A stretch of DNA of 64,000 nucleotides. Origin: JBOGNO01 sp050747245 (GTDB lineage Bacteria > Acidobacteriota > Terriglobia > Acidiferrales > UBA7541). The stretch lies in NCBI GenBank assembly GCA_050747245.1, contig JBOGNO010000001.1, positions 1 to 64,000 of the forward strand. The letters are read 5' to 3'. Below are positions 1 to 7,378 of the stretch, in pieces (within the stretch, counting starts at the first letter, position 1; each line of letters begins with the position of its first letter). Under the pieces are notes generated by a model. That model worked only from the letters and a program-made list of their open reading frames with translations. It was not told where the DNA came from and did not search any database. The translations under genes and the position numbers were made by a program.

Positions 1-382
1 ACTGGCCGCGGTCGTTGATGCGCGTGTAGGCGCGCACGGCGCGGATGACTACATCGGTGCAGGTGGGGGCGATGTCTTCGACCTGCTCGATGATGTATTC
101 AAGGGCGGCGCGCACGTTGCGCTGGCGATGGACGTATAGGCCGGTGGCATGGGCGTGCCAGTAAATCGAGGAGCGGCCGGGAAGCTCGTATTGCTTGGCG
201 ATGAGTTCGGGGCTGCGCCACATGAGGAATTCGTGTTCGATTTCGAGGCGGTCGCGATGGCGGCAGATGGAACAGCGCCGGGCGTGGTGCGAGACGTCAA
301 TGTTATGCAACGGGGAGCGGGTCGTGGCGGTTGGAGGAACAGGATCGCTCAGAATTTGCGAGTGCTGGGAATTGCTGGACAT
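1..382 (-). CDS. Hypothetical CxxC protein, 3' end outside window
   Basis: The reading frame is open from an ATG at 382 to the window edge, about 127 codons, so the C-terminus is missing. An AAGGAG Shine-Dalgarno lies at about 392-397, which fixes the start. The protein has a Ser/Pro-rich first 30 residues, then a small cysteine motif CSICRHRDR followed by IEHEFL. The next segment (SPELIAKQYEL...SIYWHAHATGL) reads like a helix-turn-helix, followed by RAALEYIIEQ. The CxxC plus HTH-like arrangement suggests a small DNA-binding or phage/terminase-small-subunit-like protein. That is inference only, and I do not recognise a named family. It is expressed from a strong promoter through a structured leader (see 383-597). 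Confidence 0.6.
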   Translation of the reverse strand, partial: MSSNSQHSQILSDPVPPTATTRSPLHNIDVSHHARRCSICRHRDRLEIEHEFLMWRSPELIAKQYELPGRSSIYWHAHATGLYVHRQRNVRAALEYIIEQVEDIAPTCTDVVIRAVRAYTRINDRGQ

Positions 383-561
383 TTTTTCTTTCTCCTTTTT
401 TCAAGCTAAAAAAGCGAATCGTCCCGCATAGCGGGACGGCAACACAATTAGCGTTTTGGATTTCGCGGGCGGCTGATGCGGTCCCTGGGGGGCGTCCGGA
501 AGAATCGCGCGCGCCGGACGGTTGGGGCGCCAACAGCAACCCGAAGCTACAGGCCAGTAAC
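383..561 (-). ncRNA. Structured 5' leader with three hairpins
   Basis: Between the consensus promoter at 568-597 and the SD of the CxxC gene lies about 180 nt. It can form three consecutive GC-rich hairpins on the minus strand: 521-534 (GTTGG/CCAAC), 494-519 (GTCCGG/CCGGAC) and 421-437 (GTCCCGC/GCGGGAC). The last is followed by a T-run. A GTG at 563 opens an 86-codon frame with a hydrophobic start that runs through the leader, but its coding value is doubtful. The organisation resembles an attenuator, riboswitch-like leader or small RNA. The class is not identified. Confidence 0.45.
407..437 (-). terminator. Intrinsic terminator-like hairpin inside leader
   Basis: A perfect 7-bp stem GTCCCGC/GCGGGAC with a 3-nt loop occupies 421-437. 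Read on the minus strand it is followed within 8 nt by six T residues (408-413). It lies upstream of the SD of the gene starting at 382, so it could terminate transcription prematurely (attenuation) or end a small RNA. Confidence 0.5.
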
Positions 562-567
562 ACAAGG

Positions 568-597
568 ATTATATCACGACAGGATAATCAGAGTCAA
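568..597 (-). promoter_or_regulatory. Near-consensus sigma70-type promoter
   Basis: On the minus strand TTGACT (592-597) is separated by 18 nt from a perfect TATAAT (568-573). Transcription would start near 561 and read the structured leader and the CxxC gene ending beyond the left edge. Confidence 0.6.
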
Positions 598-1047
598 GGG
601 GAAAATTAGAAATCAGAAGTCAGAAATCAGAAGTGAAAGCAACGGAAGGAGATAGCCAGCCCGACAAAATGCGTCGGGGTAAACTCCGACACAGAGAAAT
701 CATCGGGGATTGAAAAAGAGGAAATCCCAATAAAGCGAGAGGAAGAAAGACTCATCTTAAGAGAGATGCTTCGTCCGCCAAGGGCGGACTCAGCATGACA
801 GCGTTAGGGGCGAACGGGCGAGGCCACTTGCGGTGTAACGTCGAGGCGAGGGACGCAAAAGGCGCGTCCGCAAAGGCGGACCCAGCATGACAGCGTTCGG
901 GGCCAGCGGGCGAGGTCACTTGCGGGAAAGGACCGGTGCTGGGGGAAGAGAAACCCCGCACTCTTAGAAAGCAAAGCGTGCGGCAATCAAGAAGCAGACA
1001 GAAAACCACGCCTCAGAGCGCGAACGAAGCCGCCATGCTGTGGTTCC
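598..1047. repeat. Geneless stretch with duplicated AGCATGACAGCG unit
   Basis: No convincing gene is seen. Short direct repeats of ATCAGAAGT occur near 610-635, and a GCGTCGGGGTAAACTCCG element at 671-688 recurs at 2181-2198 with one change. A unit of about 62 bp at 772-834 recurs at 865-926 with few differences. Each copy starts with CGTCCGC, contains CAGCATGACAGCGTT and ends GGGCGAGG.CACTTGCGG. The related GAGCATGACAGGCG at about 4462 suggests a family of interspersed elements. Confidence 0.65.
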
Positions 1048-1845
1048 TTGACAGGCAATATACCTGTGTGGGAACATGTCGCTCAAACAGTGAAAGCTGA
1101 GATTGCTCTCGCCGCGTTGCTTTCAATGTCCTGGCCGACTCAGGGGCAGCAGCAAATCGATCCCGGCACTCTGGATCCCTCCGGTAAGAAGCAGATAGAC
1201 GGCGTTGTTGGATTTTTCAGTTGGAAACCCAGCGCTCCGGGGTTAATGGTTGAGCTGCGAGAGGTCAAGAGAGACAAAGTTGGGGGCAAGCTAATGGTTG
1301 GCTATGAGCTCTATTTGAGCGGGGCTCCGACGGACCAGCCATATGCGCTGTTCTCATGGCCGATCAATGAGTCCGATCCTCAACTGGTTAAGCCGGAGGT
1401 GTATATCGGGCCGGACGGCAGCCTGAGGTCAAGTAAAGACGGCGAAGATAGGGTAATTGTGGGGATTTTTCCCGCCGAGGGACAGCCGCTTCGCATCAGC
1501 CTTATTTCCCAAGATACGAAGGTGGGAGTTTTAGCGGCGGTTGTTCCCGACCCAATTATTGGCACGGACCAGGGGTGCAGCGTAGAGGCAATCCGAGTGA
1601 CACCCAAATTTGAGGCGGCATTCATTCGGGGCAAAGGATTTAAGGCGGGTGAGCGGGTCCCTTATATTTCGAACTCAGCCGGAGAAATTTTTAATGGGGA
1701 CGTCACTGTGGACGCGGCGGGCGAGATCCACGTTGTTATTCTTCCATTCGTCAAAGGCAAAGAGACCGGCAGTGACCTCGTGACTTTCAAGGCGTCGGGT
1801 TGTGCACCGGCTGTGTGGTACAAGTGGGGCTCAATCGAGCAGTAG
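1048..1845 (+). CDS. Hypothetical secreted protein
   Basis: A 265-residue frame begins with ATG at 1048. A GTG at 1090 gives a cleaner N-terminus (KAEIALAALLSMSWPTQGQQQ) that looks like a signal peptide, so the true start may be 1090. The mature part has alternating beta-strand-like segments without recognisable catalytic motifs. A late CSVEAIRVTP...FIRGKGF...GERV stretch with a C near the end (SGCAP) may be an Ig-like or repeat beta-sandwich domain. No family is assigned. The gene stands alone between repeat-rich spacers, so context gives no functional clue. Codon use looks a little less GC-rich than in neighbouring genes. Confidence 0.6.
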   Translation: MTGNIPVWEHVAQTVKAEIALAALLSMSWPTQGQQQIDPGTLDPSGKKQIDGVVGFFSWKPSAPGLMVELREVKRDKVGGKLMVGYELYLSGAPTDQPYALFSWPINESDPQLVKPEVYIGPDGSLRSSKDGEDRVIVGIFPAEGQPLRISLISQDTKVGVLAAVVPDPIIGTDQGCSVEAIRVTPKFEAAFIRGKGFKAGERVPYISNSAGEIFNGDVTVDAAGEIHVVILPFVKGKETGSDLVTFKASGCAPAVWYKWGSIEQ

Positions 1846-2229
1846 AATCCCAAGGTCCGGTGGTATGAGTTTGAAACTCTCAATGTTCCGGTCACAACCA
1901 CCTGGGGCACTGGTTATGACCCAACATGTTCCTTCGAATCGCACTTCGTCCTCGATCTGAGGACTGGCCACACCTCGCTCAGCGCGTACGAATAAGAGTC
2001 AACAACCGCCTCGACCCCGACAGAATATTTCGGGGTAAATTCCAGGCAACTGGTCGGCACCCACAAGCAAAGTCAAAATCCCCGCCCTTCGCCCTCGGAA
2101 GCGGACGAAGGATGGGGCACCCACAAGACGAGTCAGAATCGCTACAGACGAGGTCGGCCACGGAGACACGCCGACCAAACGCGTCGGGGTAAATTCCGTA
2201 GCAGCGAAGGGATGCGGCAAGCGAAGGCG
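1846..2229. repeat. Repeat-rich spacer with hairpin and TCGGGGTAAATTCC copies
   Basis: No gene is supported. TCGGGGTAAATTCC occurs at 2030-2043 and 2184-2197. GGCACCCACAAG followed by AGTCA.AATC occurs twice (about 2055-2080 and 2116-2141). An imperfect hairpin at 2080-2118 (CCCCGCCCTTCG ... GAAGGATGGGGC) has a close relative at 5115-5153. These look like non-coding REP/MITE-like elements. Confidence 0.6.
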
Positions 2230-2991
2230 CTACATGGAGCGCAACGTGAGGCCACCATCCACGACAAGGCCCTGGCCGGTGATGAAATCCGAGTCGGAGG
2301 ATGCCAGAAAGAGGGCTGCGCGGGCAACGTCCTCCACTTCGCCGATCCTTCCCAGCGGCGTCATGCGTTGCAGGTACCGGCGAAATAGCCAGCGCTTCCA
2401 AAATTCGCGGGTCATTTCCGTGCGGATGAAACCCGGACACAGGTAATTCACGTTGATTTTGTGGGGAGCAAGCTCGACAGCCAGGGACCGGGAAAGGCCG
2501 GCCAGCGCACTCTTGCTGGCGGAATAGGCGCTGAGCTTGCGCGCGTGGCTGAAAACGGCAATCGAGGCGACATTGATGATCTTGCTTCCCGGCTGCTTTT
2601 TGAGGAGAGGCAGAGCGCTGCGCGTACAGTGAATCGCGCCCGTGAGATTGGTGTCCCAGACCTGCTGCCAATCGCTGGAGGTCATCTGGTCAAACATTTT
2701 GCGGCCTGACACGCCGGCATTGTTGACGAGAATGTGGAGGGCGCCGAACTCCCGCTGCAGCTCTTCGACCGCCGATTGTACGGCGGCCGCGTCACGCACA
2801 TCCGCAACCAGGGCCATCGCGCGGCACCCTTGCTGCTGGAGCTGCCGGCAGGCCTCGCGCGCAACTTCGGCACGGGAATCCAGGAGGGCAACGGCGGCGC
2901 CGGCAGCGGCGAAATGTGTGGCGATGGCCTTGCCGATGCCTTCACCGGCGCCGGTCACGAGAGCAACTCTATCTTGGAGTGGATTCGTCAC
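2230..2991 (-). CDS. Short-chain dehydrogenase/reductase (FabG-like)
   Basis: A 253-residue classical SDR, NAD(P)-dependent and cytosolic, oxidising or reducing a hydroxyl/keto substrate that is not identifiable from sequence. It shows the Rossmann motif TGAGEGIG (residues 14-21), NNAG near 90, a catalytic Ser in NVASIAV, YSASK near 155, and the usual C-terminal ITGQGLVVDGG. Length is normal. It starts with GTG three bases after the stop of the upstream P450, so the two are almost certainly co-transcribed. A joint oxidation pathway (hydroxylation, then alcohol oxidation) is inferred; lipid, terpenoid or xenobiotic substrates are all possible. Confidence 0.9.
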   Translation of the reverse strand: MTNPLQDRVALVTGAGEGIGKAIATHFAAAGAAVALLDSRAEVAREACRQLQQQGCRAMALVADVRDAAAVQSAVEELQREFGALHILVNNAGVSGRKMFDQMTSSDWQQVWDTNLTGAIHCTRSALPLLKKQPGSKIINVASIAVFSHARKLSAYSASKSALAGLSRSLAVELAPHKINVNYLCPGFIRTEMTREFWKRWLFRRYLQRMTPLGRIGEVEDVARAALFLASSDSDFITGQGLVVDGGLTLRSM

Positions 2992-2994
2992 GGT

Positions 2995-4374
2995 CTAGTG
3001 CATCTTCACTTCCGCCGAGGCTGGCGCACGGCCCGAAATCTTTTCGGCTTCAGCCGGCGATCTGCGCCGGAGTTCAATCATCATGCCGTCTGGAGGCCGC
3101 AGACTGACGAGCGGCTGGGGCTTCGGGTTCCGGCCGGAAACCAAGCGCATGGTCCAATGCTGTGCCAGGATCGCGAGGATCAGCATGCCTTCCACAAAAG
3201 CAAAATTGTCGCCTACGCATTTCCGCGAGCCCGCGCCGAAGGGAAAGTAGCAATACTTAGGACGAGCGGCAGCTGCCTCAGGCGTCCAACGCATGGGATC
3301 GAAGCGATCCGGGTCAGGGAAAAAACGCGAATCCCTGTGCAGCAAGTACTGGCAAATATGAATGTAAGAACCGGCGGGGACATCGTATTCCCCCAGGCGG
3401 AACTCCCCCACGGAACGGCGGGTCATCACCCAGACGGGAGGGTAAAGCCGCATGGACTCCGAGAAAACCATGGCGGTGTAGGTCAGGCGGGGAAGATCCT
3501 CCAAGGCCGGAATTCTACGTTCGAGAACAGCGTCGAGTTCGTGTTGCACGCGGGCTTGCACATCGGGATGCACGGAAAGCAAATACCAAGTCCAGGCCAT
3601 GGCGCTGGCGACGGTTTCATGCCCGGCAACGAACATGGTCATGGCTTCGTCGCGAATCTGCTCGTCGCTCTGGCCCGCTGCGGAACCTTCCGCGGTTTGG
3701 AGGTTCAGAAGCGCAGAGAGGAAATCGGGCTGCGCGAGATTGGCGCGGCGGTGCTCGTCGATCAAGCGGTAAATGAACTCGTCCAACTTGGCGCGGGCCT
3801 CGGCAAATTTCCGAGCGCTGTGAAAGGGGATCTTGGTTCGGTTGGTCATGGCCACGATGGTCTCGAGATTGCGGGCAATCTCGCGCGCACCATTTTCGAC
3901 ATCTGCGCCGAAAAGCACTTTCACGATGATGGCCATGGTCAGGCGCGTCATTTCCTGCGCGATATCTACGATCTGCGCGTCCCGCCAGCGAGTATTAAGG
4001 CGCTGGGAATATTCCACGACGGGCGGAGTGTAGGCGGCAATTCGCTGACGGTGAAAGAAAGGCTGAATGAGCCTCCGCTGGGAGGCGTGAAATTCGCCCT
4101 GGCTGCCGAGGAGGCCCTTTCCGAACAAGCGCTTAAGCGGACGATGAATGGAGCGCAACAACTTCTTTTCGTCGGCGAGGATGGCGGTCTCTACGTAATC
4201 TGGGTGAGCAATCACGTAGTCGTGGTGAGCGCCCGCGGCCATGTGGACTATGTCGCCGTAGCGGCGGGTAACGCGCTGGAGATAACCCAGCGTGTCGCGG
4301 TAGAAGGCGAAATAAGCGCCGAACACAAACTTCGGGCCCGGGGGAAACGGGCTGCCTTCTTTCATTGCCGACAT
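2995..4374 (-). CDS. Cytochrome P450
   Basis: A 459-residue soluble bacterial P450 with all hallmark motifs. The I-helix oxygen-activation motif AGHET is at 250-254, the K-helix ExxR is ESMR at 306-309, the PDRFDP(M)RW segment is at 355-363, and the heme loop FPFGAGSRKCVG (377-388) carries the ligand Cys386. The opening PFPPGP proline-rich hinge at about 9-14 is followed directly by the globular domain, with no membrane anchor. It resembles CYP4/CYP102-type fatty-acid or alkane hydroxylases, but substrate specificity is not deducible. The SDR gene starts 3 nt after its stop. No ferredoxin or reductase gene is nearby, so its electron donor is encoded elsewhere. Confidence 0.95.
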   Translation of the reverse strand: MSAMKEGSPFPPGPKFVFGAYFAFYRDTLGYLQRVTRRYGDIVHMAAGAHHDYVIAHPDYVETAILADEKKLLRSIHRPLKRLFGKGLLGSQGEFHASQRRLIQPFFHRQRIAAYTPPVVEYSQRLNTRWRDAQIVDIAQEMTRLTMAIIVKVLFGADVENGAREIARNLETIVAMTNRTKIPFHSARKFAEARAKLDEFIYRLIDEHRRANLAQPDFLSALLNLQTAEGSAAGQSDEQIRDEAMTMFVAGHETVASAMAWTWYLLSVHPDVQARVQHELDAVLERRIPALEDLPRLTYTAMVFSESMRLYPPVWVMTRRSVGEFRLGEYDVPAGSYIHICQYLLHRDSRFFPDPDRFDPMRWTPEAAAARPKYCYFPFGAGSRKCVGDNFAFVEGMLILAILAQHWTMRLVSGRNPKPQPLVSLRPPDGMMIELRRRSPAEAEKISGRAPASAEVKMH

Positions 4375-4489
4375 AGCTGCAAGATTGTTAGTTTTGAACT
4401 CCCGACCGGGCGGAAGAATACCCTCAACCGCCTAAGTCTGCAAGGCGGCGCGGGACGGGCCGAGCATGACAGGCGCGGGGCGAACCGCG

Positions 4490-4960
4490 CTATTCTTCGT
4501 GGTCGAGTTTATTGCCGTCTGGGCCGACCTGAACTTCGGAATGCTTCGCTCCGTGCTTCACGACCGCTTCGTAGGCCACCAATTTGCCTTCCTTGGTGAT
4601 GGACTCAATTTTGGCGATCGTGCCGGTGCCAGCAGCCTTGGTGAGACCGGCTTGGACGGCGGCAGAAAGCGAGTCCAGGGAAACCTGCTCCTCGACTTCG
4701 ACGATGTTGCCGTCGGCGGTCATGGAGATGTCTTTTCCGTGGCCGTTGACGGTGAGCTCGACTTCGTAGAGACGCTTGCCGTTTTCCATTTCCGTGGAAA
4801 AACCGCGGATGGTGGCGTCCTTGGATTGCTCCGCCACAGTTTTTTCAACGGCGGGAGGAAGATCCGAACGCTGGATGCGCTTTTCCTGGGCTTGGGCGGC
4901 GGAGACTCCTGCGAGACCAACGACGAGCGATGCGAGAATGAGCTTGTTCGAGAATTTCAT
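4490..4960 (-). CDS. Secreted PepSY-like domain protein
   Basis: The preferred start is the ATG at 4960, preceded by AAAGGAC and giving a clean signal peptide (MKFSNKLILASLVVGLAG, cleavage after AQA). The longer frame to 5011 has no SD. The mature part of about 130 residues reads LPPAVEKTVAEQSKDATIRGF...YEVELTVNGHGKDI...DGNIVEVEEQV, with a second similar half (AAVQAGLTKAAGTGTIAKI...YEAVVKHG...VQVGPDGN). This is a tandem of PepSY/DUF2874-like beta-alpha-beta units as seen in small periplasmic proteins. A structural or inhibitor role is inferred; no catalytic residues are evident. Confidence 0.75.
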   Translation of the reverse strand: MKFSNKLILASLVVGLAGVSAAQAQEKRIQRSDLPPAVEKTVAEQSKDATIRGFSTEMENGKRLYEVELTVNGHGKDISMTADGNIVEVEEQVSLDSLSAAVQAGLTKAAGTGTIAKIESITKEGKLVAYEAVVKHGAKHSEVQVGPDGNKLDHEE

Positions 4961-5114
4961 GCTTTTGTCCTTTTGTCGGAAGCTTTCCATTCGGCTTCCG
5001 GGATTTTGCAAGATTCGCTGCGCCGAGAAAGATTGTACACCGCTTCGCTAAGAGCAGGCGAGGCGAGAAGTTCGGGCACATGCTGTCATGGTGCGTCGCG
5101 CAAGGAGAGAAAGA

Positions 5115-5153
5115 CCCCACCCTTCGTCCTTCCAAGCGGACGACGGATGGGGC
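5115..5153. repeat. Interspersed hairpin repeat
   Basis: CCCCACCCTTCG ... CGACGGATGGGGC forms an imperfect hairpin that matches the element at 2080-2118 in both arms. It sits just upstream of tRNA-Arg. The stretch 5170-5215 also carries a TTTCGGGTAAATT relative of the 2030-2043 motif. Confidence 0.55.
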
Positions 5154-5223
5154 ATCCGGCGGGAGCGAATTCGGAGCGGAAGATTTTCCATCGGAGAGAA
5201 ATTTCGGGTAAATTGGAGGTCAC

Positions 5224-5300
5224 GCGCCCGTAGCTCAACTGGATAGAGTGTCTGCCTTCGAAGCAGAAAGTTGGGGGTTCAAATCCCTCCGGGCGCGCCA
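5224..5300 (+). tRNA. tRNA-Arg (anticodon TCG)
   Basis: A 77-nt cloverleaf. The acceptor stem is GCGCCCG (5224-5230) paired with CGGGCGC (5290-5296), with an encoded CCA at 5298-5300. The anticodon stem TCTGC/GCAGA encloses loop CTTCGAA, giving anticodon TCG that reads CGA. The T-arm contains GGTTCAAATCC. The antisense frame starting MARPEGFEPPTFCF is the well-known false ORF across this tRNA. Confidence 0.97.
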
Positions 5301-5484
5301 CATTTTTCGTCTTCTCGTTTCAATGACTTCCTGCGATACCTCAATCTGATTTCGAACTGAATAGGCACAAACCCGCGAGCGGCGGTGTCAAAAAATCCAG
5401 ACAAACTAAAGATGCGCCACGGTGGCCTTCACCGCGTGTTTAGGGGTAGCCACGAGGCGGCGCATTCCGTAAGGAGTGCTGACG

Positions 5485-5922
5485 ATGGGAATGGCAGTCA
5501 ATGGAAGTAAAGACGTGCCGGTTTCTAATCCCAATATTGTTCCTTTGATTGACGTGCTGCTGGTGCTGATCATCATTTTCATGGTGATCACGCCGATGGT
5601 GCCCACCGGTTTGCCTGCCTTGGTTCCCCAGCCTGCTCCGCGGCACTCGATATCCGAGCGTCCCGAGCCCCTTACGATCGTGGTGCAAGTGTTCCAGGGC
5701 GGGAAGATCATGATTAACGAGGAGCAGAGCGATTGGAACGCGCTTGGCACGCGGCTCTCTGATATCTTCGAAGGGCGCGCCGAAAAGGTGGCCTTCGTGA
5801 AAGGCGCCGACGAAATACCGTTCGCAGATGTGGCGCGTGCGATTGACATAATGCGAGGAGCGGGGATAAATCAAGTGGGCCTGATTACGGCTACGGGCAC
5901 GGTCCGAGAAGCGGGTCTCTAG
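5485..5922 (+). CDS. exbD: ExbD/TolR-family biopolymer transport protein
   Basis: Start ATG 5485 is preceded by AAGGAG at 5471-5476 with 8-nt spacing; the earlier GTG at 5476 overlaps that SD. The 145-residue protein has a short cytosolic N-terminus (SNPNIVPLIDVLLVLIIIF). It contains the conserved Asp of the ExbD/TolR transmembrane helix (PLIDVLLVLLIIF type), then a periplasmic domain of about 100 residues ending TATGTVREAGL. In the family it couples proton flow through ExbB/TolQ to TonB or TolA. No exbB, tonB or tolQ lies nearby, so this is an isolated paralogue. It sits between tRNA-Arg and a repeat of the region just downstream of that tRNA. Confidence 0.9.
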   Translation: MGMAVNGSKDVPVSNPNIVPLIDVLLVLIIIFMVITPMVPTGLPALVPQPAPRHSISERPEPLTIVVQVFQGGKIMINEEQSDWNALGTRLSDIFEGRAEKVAFVKGADEIPFADVARAIDIMRGAGINQVGLITATGTVREAGL

Positions 5923-5990
5923 AGGCGAGATCTGACATTTGTGCTTGATCAGTCGCTCATGTAATACCACGCGTCAAGGGGCTTAATACC

Positions 5991-6324
5991 CTACAGGATC
6001 AAGTCAATTGGTAGATCAATCTGTGGCAGGGCTGCCACGAAATCGCCGAGAAAAGTTCTAAGATCGTCTCCTTTGGCGCGCCATTCTCTTGCATGCTGTG
6101 CTTTCAATGACTTCCACCAATACCATTTGGCCGGTCTCGAACTCAGGATCATGACCGGGTGCAAATGATGGCATCGAAGCCTTCGCATGTCCGACTACCG
6201 CGTCGCACGGGAGCCAAAAATCTTCTGTCATGTGTTGTGGGTCATTTTCAATGTTGAACGTAGAGCGAAGGAACACACGACCCGCGCCCGGGTCCAACGA
6301 CGAGTTACGTTTCTTGCCTAGCAC
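5991..6324 (-). pseudogene. Possible frameshifted small gene remnant
   Basis: Two overlapping minus-strand frames both look protein-like. One from about 6324 contains TEDFWLPCDAVVGHAK and PEFETGQMVLVEVIES. The other ends at 5991 with AREWRAKGDDLRTFLGDF followed by AALPQIDLPI. Joining them by a single frameshift near 6090-6110 would give one protein of about 105 residues. No family is recognised, the upstream start is a weak GTG without SD, and both frames could be chance. The remaining 6325-6478 shows nothing else. Confidence 0.25.
6075..6123. repeat. Repeat of the tRNA-Arg 3' flank
   Basis: GGCGCGCCA (6075-6083), then 18 nt, then TTTCAATGACTTCC (6102-6115) and ATACC (6119-6123). This mirrors the tRNA 3' end GGCGCGCCA (5292-5300), 17 nt, TTTCAATGACTTCC (5318-5331) and ATACC (5336-5340). 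TCGAACT follows in both. The pair flanks exbD and resembles an att duplication or the remains of a duplicated tRNA tail. Confidence 0.45.
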
Positions 6325-6478
6325 CTACACTCCCTTGCCACTCAGAAACATTCACGCCGACCACGAGGCGCCACAGGGTCAACAAGCCTTCCCCGATATC
6401 GGCAGCCACAATGCAGGGAAAATATTTTGCGCCGAAAGGCGGCCAGAGAGCAGATCCCTCCGTGTTCGGGTTGTTGGA

Positions 6479-6880
6479 CTACCGGGACTGGCCCCATTGC
6501 GGGCTCCAGAGGCAGCGCGCCGAGAGGATGAGGGAGAATATCCCCGTCACGCCCAGCAGGTGAAGCGTCCATACGAACAGGAAGGGTCCGCTGCCCCCGG
6601 TGATCACGCCGTGAAAAAAGCCTCCCGCTCCCCTCGCGTGGATGACAGGCATGCCCACCGCAATGAGCGACCCGACGAGCATGATGATGTGCCCCGACCG
6701 CCGTTCGGCGAGCACTAGCGTTCCGTACAGCCAGACGGCCAGGATGGGTACGCCAATCAGAGTTGAGCCCCCTGCCTCGGGAGATCCGGCCCTGGCGTGG
6801 AGGGCATCGCTCGTCAGGTGAAACGTCATGAACAGGATCGAGAGCAGAGACATGATGGTCAACAAAACGCTGCGTTTCAT
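6479..6880 (-). CDS. Hypothetical four-helix membrane protein
   Basis: A 133-residue hydrophobic protein with four predicted membrane spans, roughly residues 5-24, 42-60, 66-84 and 98-120. The loop after the first span is HARAGSPEAGGST. No cofactor or catalytic motif is visible, and I recognise no family. GGAG at 6889-6892 serves as SD. The ATG overlaps the stop of the preceding gene as ATGA (6877-6880), so the two are translationally coupled and probably act together. Confidence 0.6.
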   Translation of the reverse strand: MKRSVLLTIMSLLSILFMTFHLTSDALHARAGSPEAGGSTLIGVPILAVWLYGTLVLAERRSGHIIMLVGSLIAVGMPVIHARGAGGFFHGVITGGSGPFLFVWTLHLLGVTGIFSLILSARCLWSPQWGQSR

Positions 6881-7287
6881 TTGATATTCTCCTTAACGCG
6901 GTCAAAAAGCCGCCCCATTGCCCGTTCGAGTGCCGTAACGTCGCCAGTTACAAAAAGCCCGCCGCGAGCGAAGACGGCGAGTTCTCCGATCAGTGGAATG
7001 GGAAGATAAGCTTTCAGTGACCTTCCGACGCAATTCGTGGGGTCATAAGGCTCCCATTGAGCCTTATTCTGTGCTGGCCAGTAAAGCAACGAACGTTTCC
7101 AAACGAGCAGGTTTAAGAGATTCTCGAACGTCGATAAAGAAGTTAGGAGGTCAAAAATGCGTTGACGATAAGCTAGATCTATTTGGATGACATAGTCGCA
7201 ATTTACTTTCATTGGGGATTTGATCGCCCCGCAATTGCCGGCAGGGAACCGATTAGCAGGATAATCGGCCCAGTTCCGCCCGTCCAT
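6877..7287 (-). CDS. Hypothetical protein coupled to membrane protein
   Basis: A frame of about 136 residues starting at ATG 7287 (TTG 7293 also possible). An internal ATG at 7212 (MKVNCDYVIQ) could be the real start. The sequence is aromatic-rich (LLVWKRSLLYWPAQNKAQW) and ends ALERAMGRLFDRVKENIK with an amphipathic helix. It has no signal peptide or membrane span. No family is recognised. It ends in an ATGA overlap with the membrane-protein gene, which is the main argument that it is genuine. Confidence 0.45.
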   Translation of the reverse strand: MDGRNWADYPANRFPAGNCGAIKSPMKVNCDYVIQIDLAYRQRIFDLLTSLSTFENLLNLLVWKRSLLYWPAQNKAQWEPYDPTNCVGRSLKAYLPIPLIGELAVFARGGLFVTGDVTALERAMGRLFDRVKENIK

Positions 7288-7378
7288 ACTCAATCGATAA
7301 CAGGTCCGACCGACAATGAGTCAGCATCGAATCCTTCCGGTGCAGAAACCATGAGAGAATTGTGGGATCGAGGCGGGC

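Noticed and set aside
2734..4599. 621-codon plus-strand ORF
   Set aside because: Antisense shadow of the P450 and SDR, which carry complete family motifs on the other strand.
5086..5301. ORF starting MARPEGFEPPTFCF
   Set aside because: It is the antisense of tRNA-Arg, a common false protein annotation.
6000..6083. Second tRNA ending GGCGCGCCA
   Set aside because: AATTGGTAGA and GTTC-like pieces occur, but spacing between T-arm and CCA is five bases too long and no acceptor stem forms.
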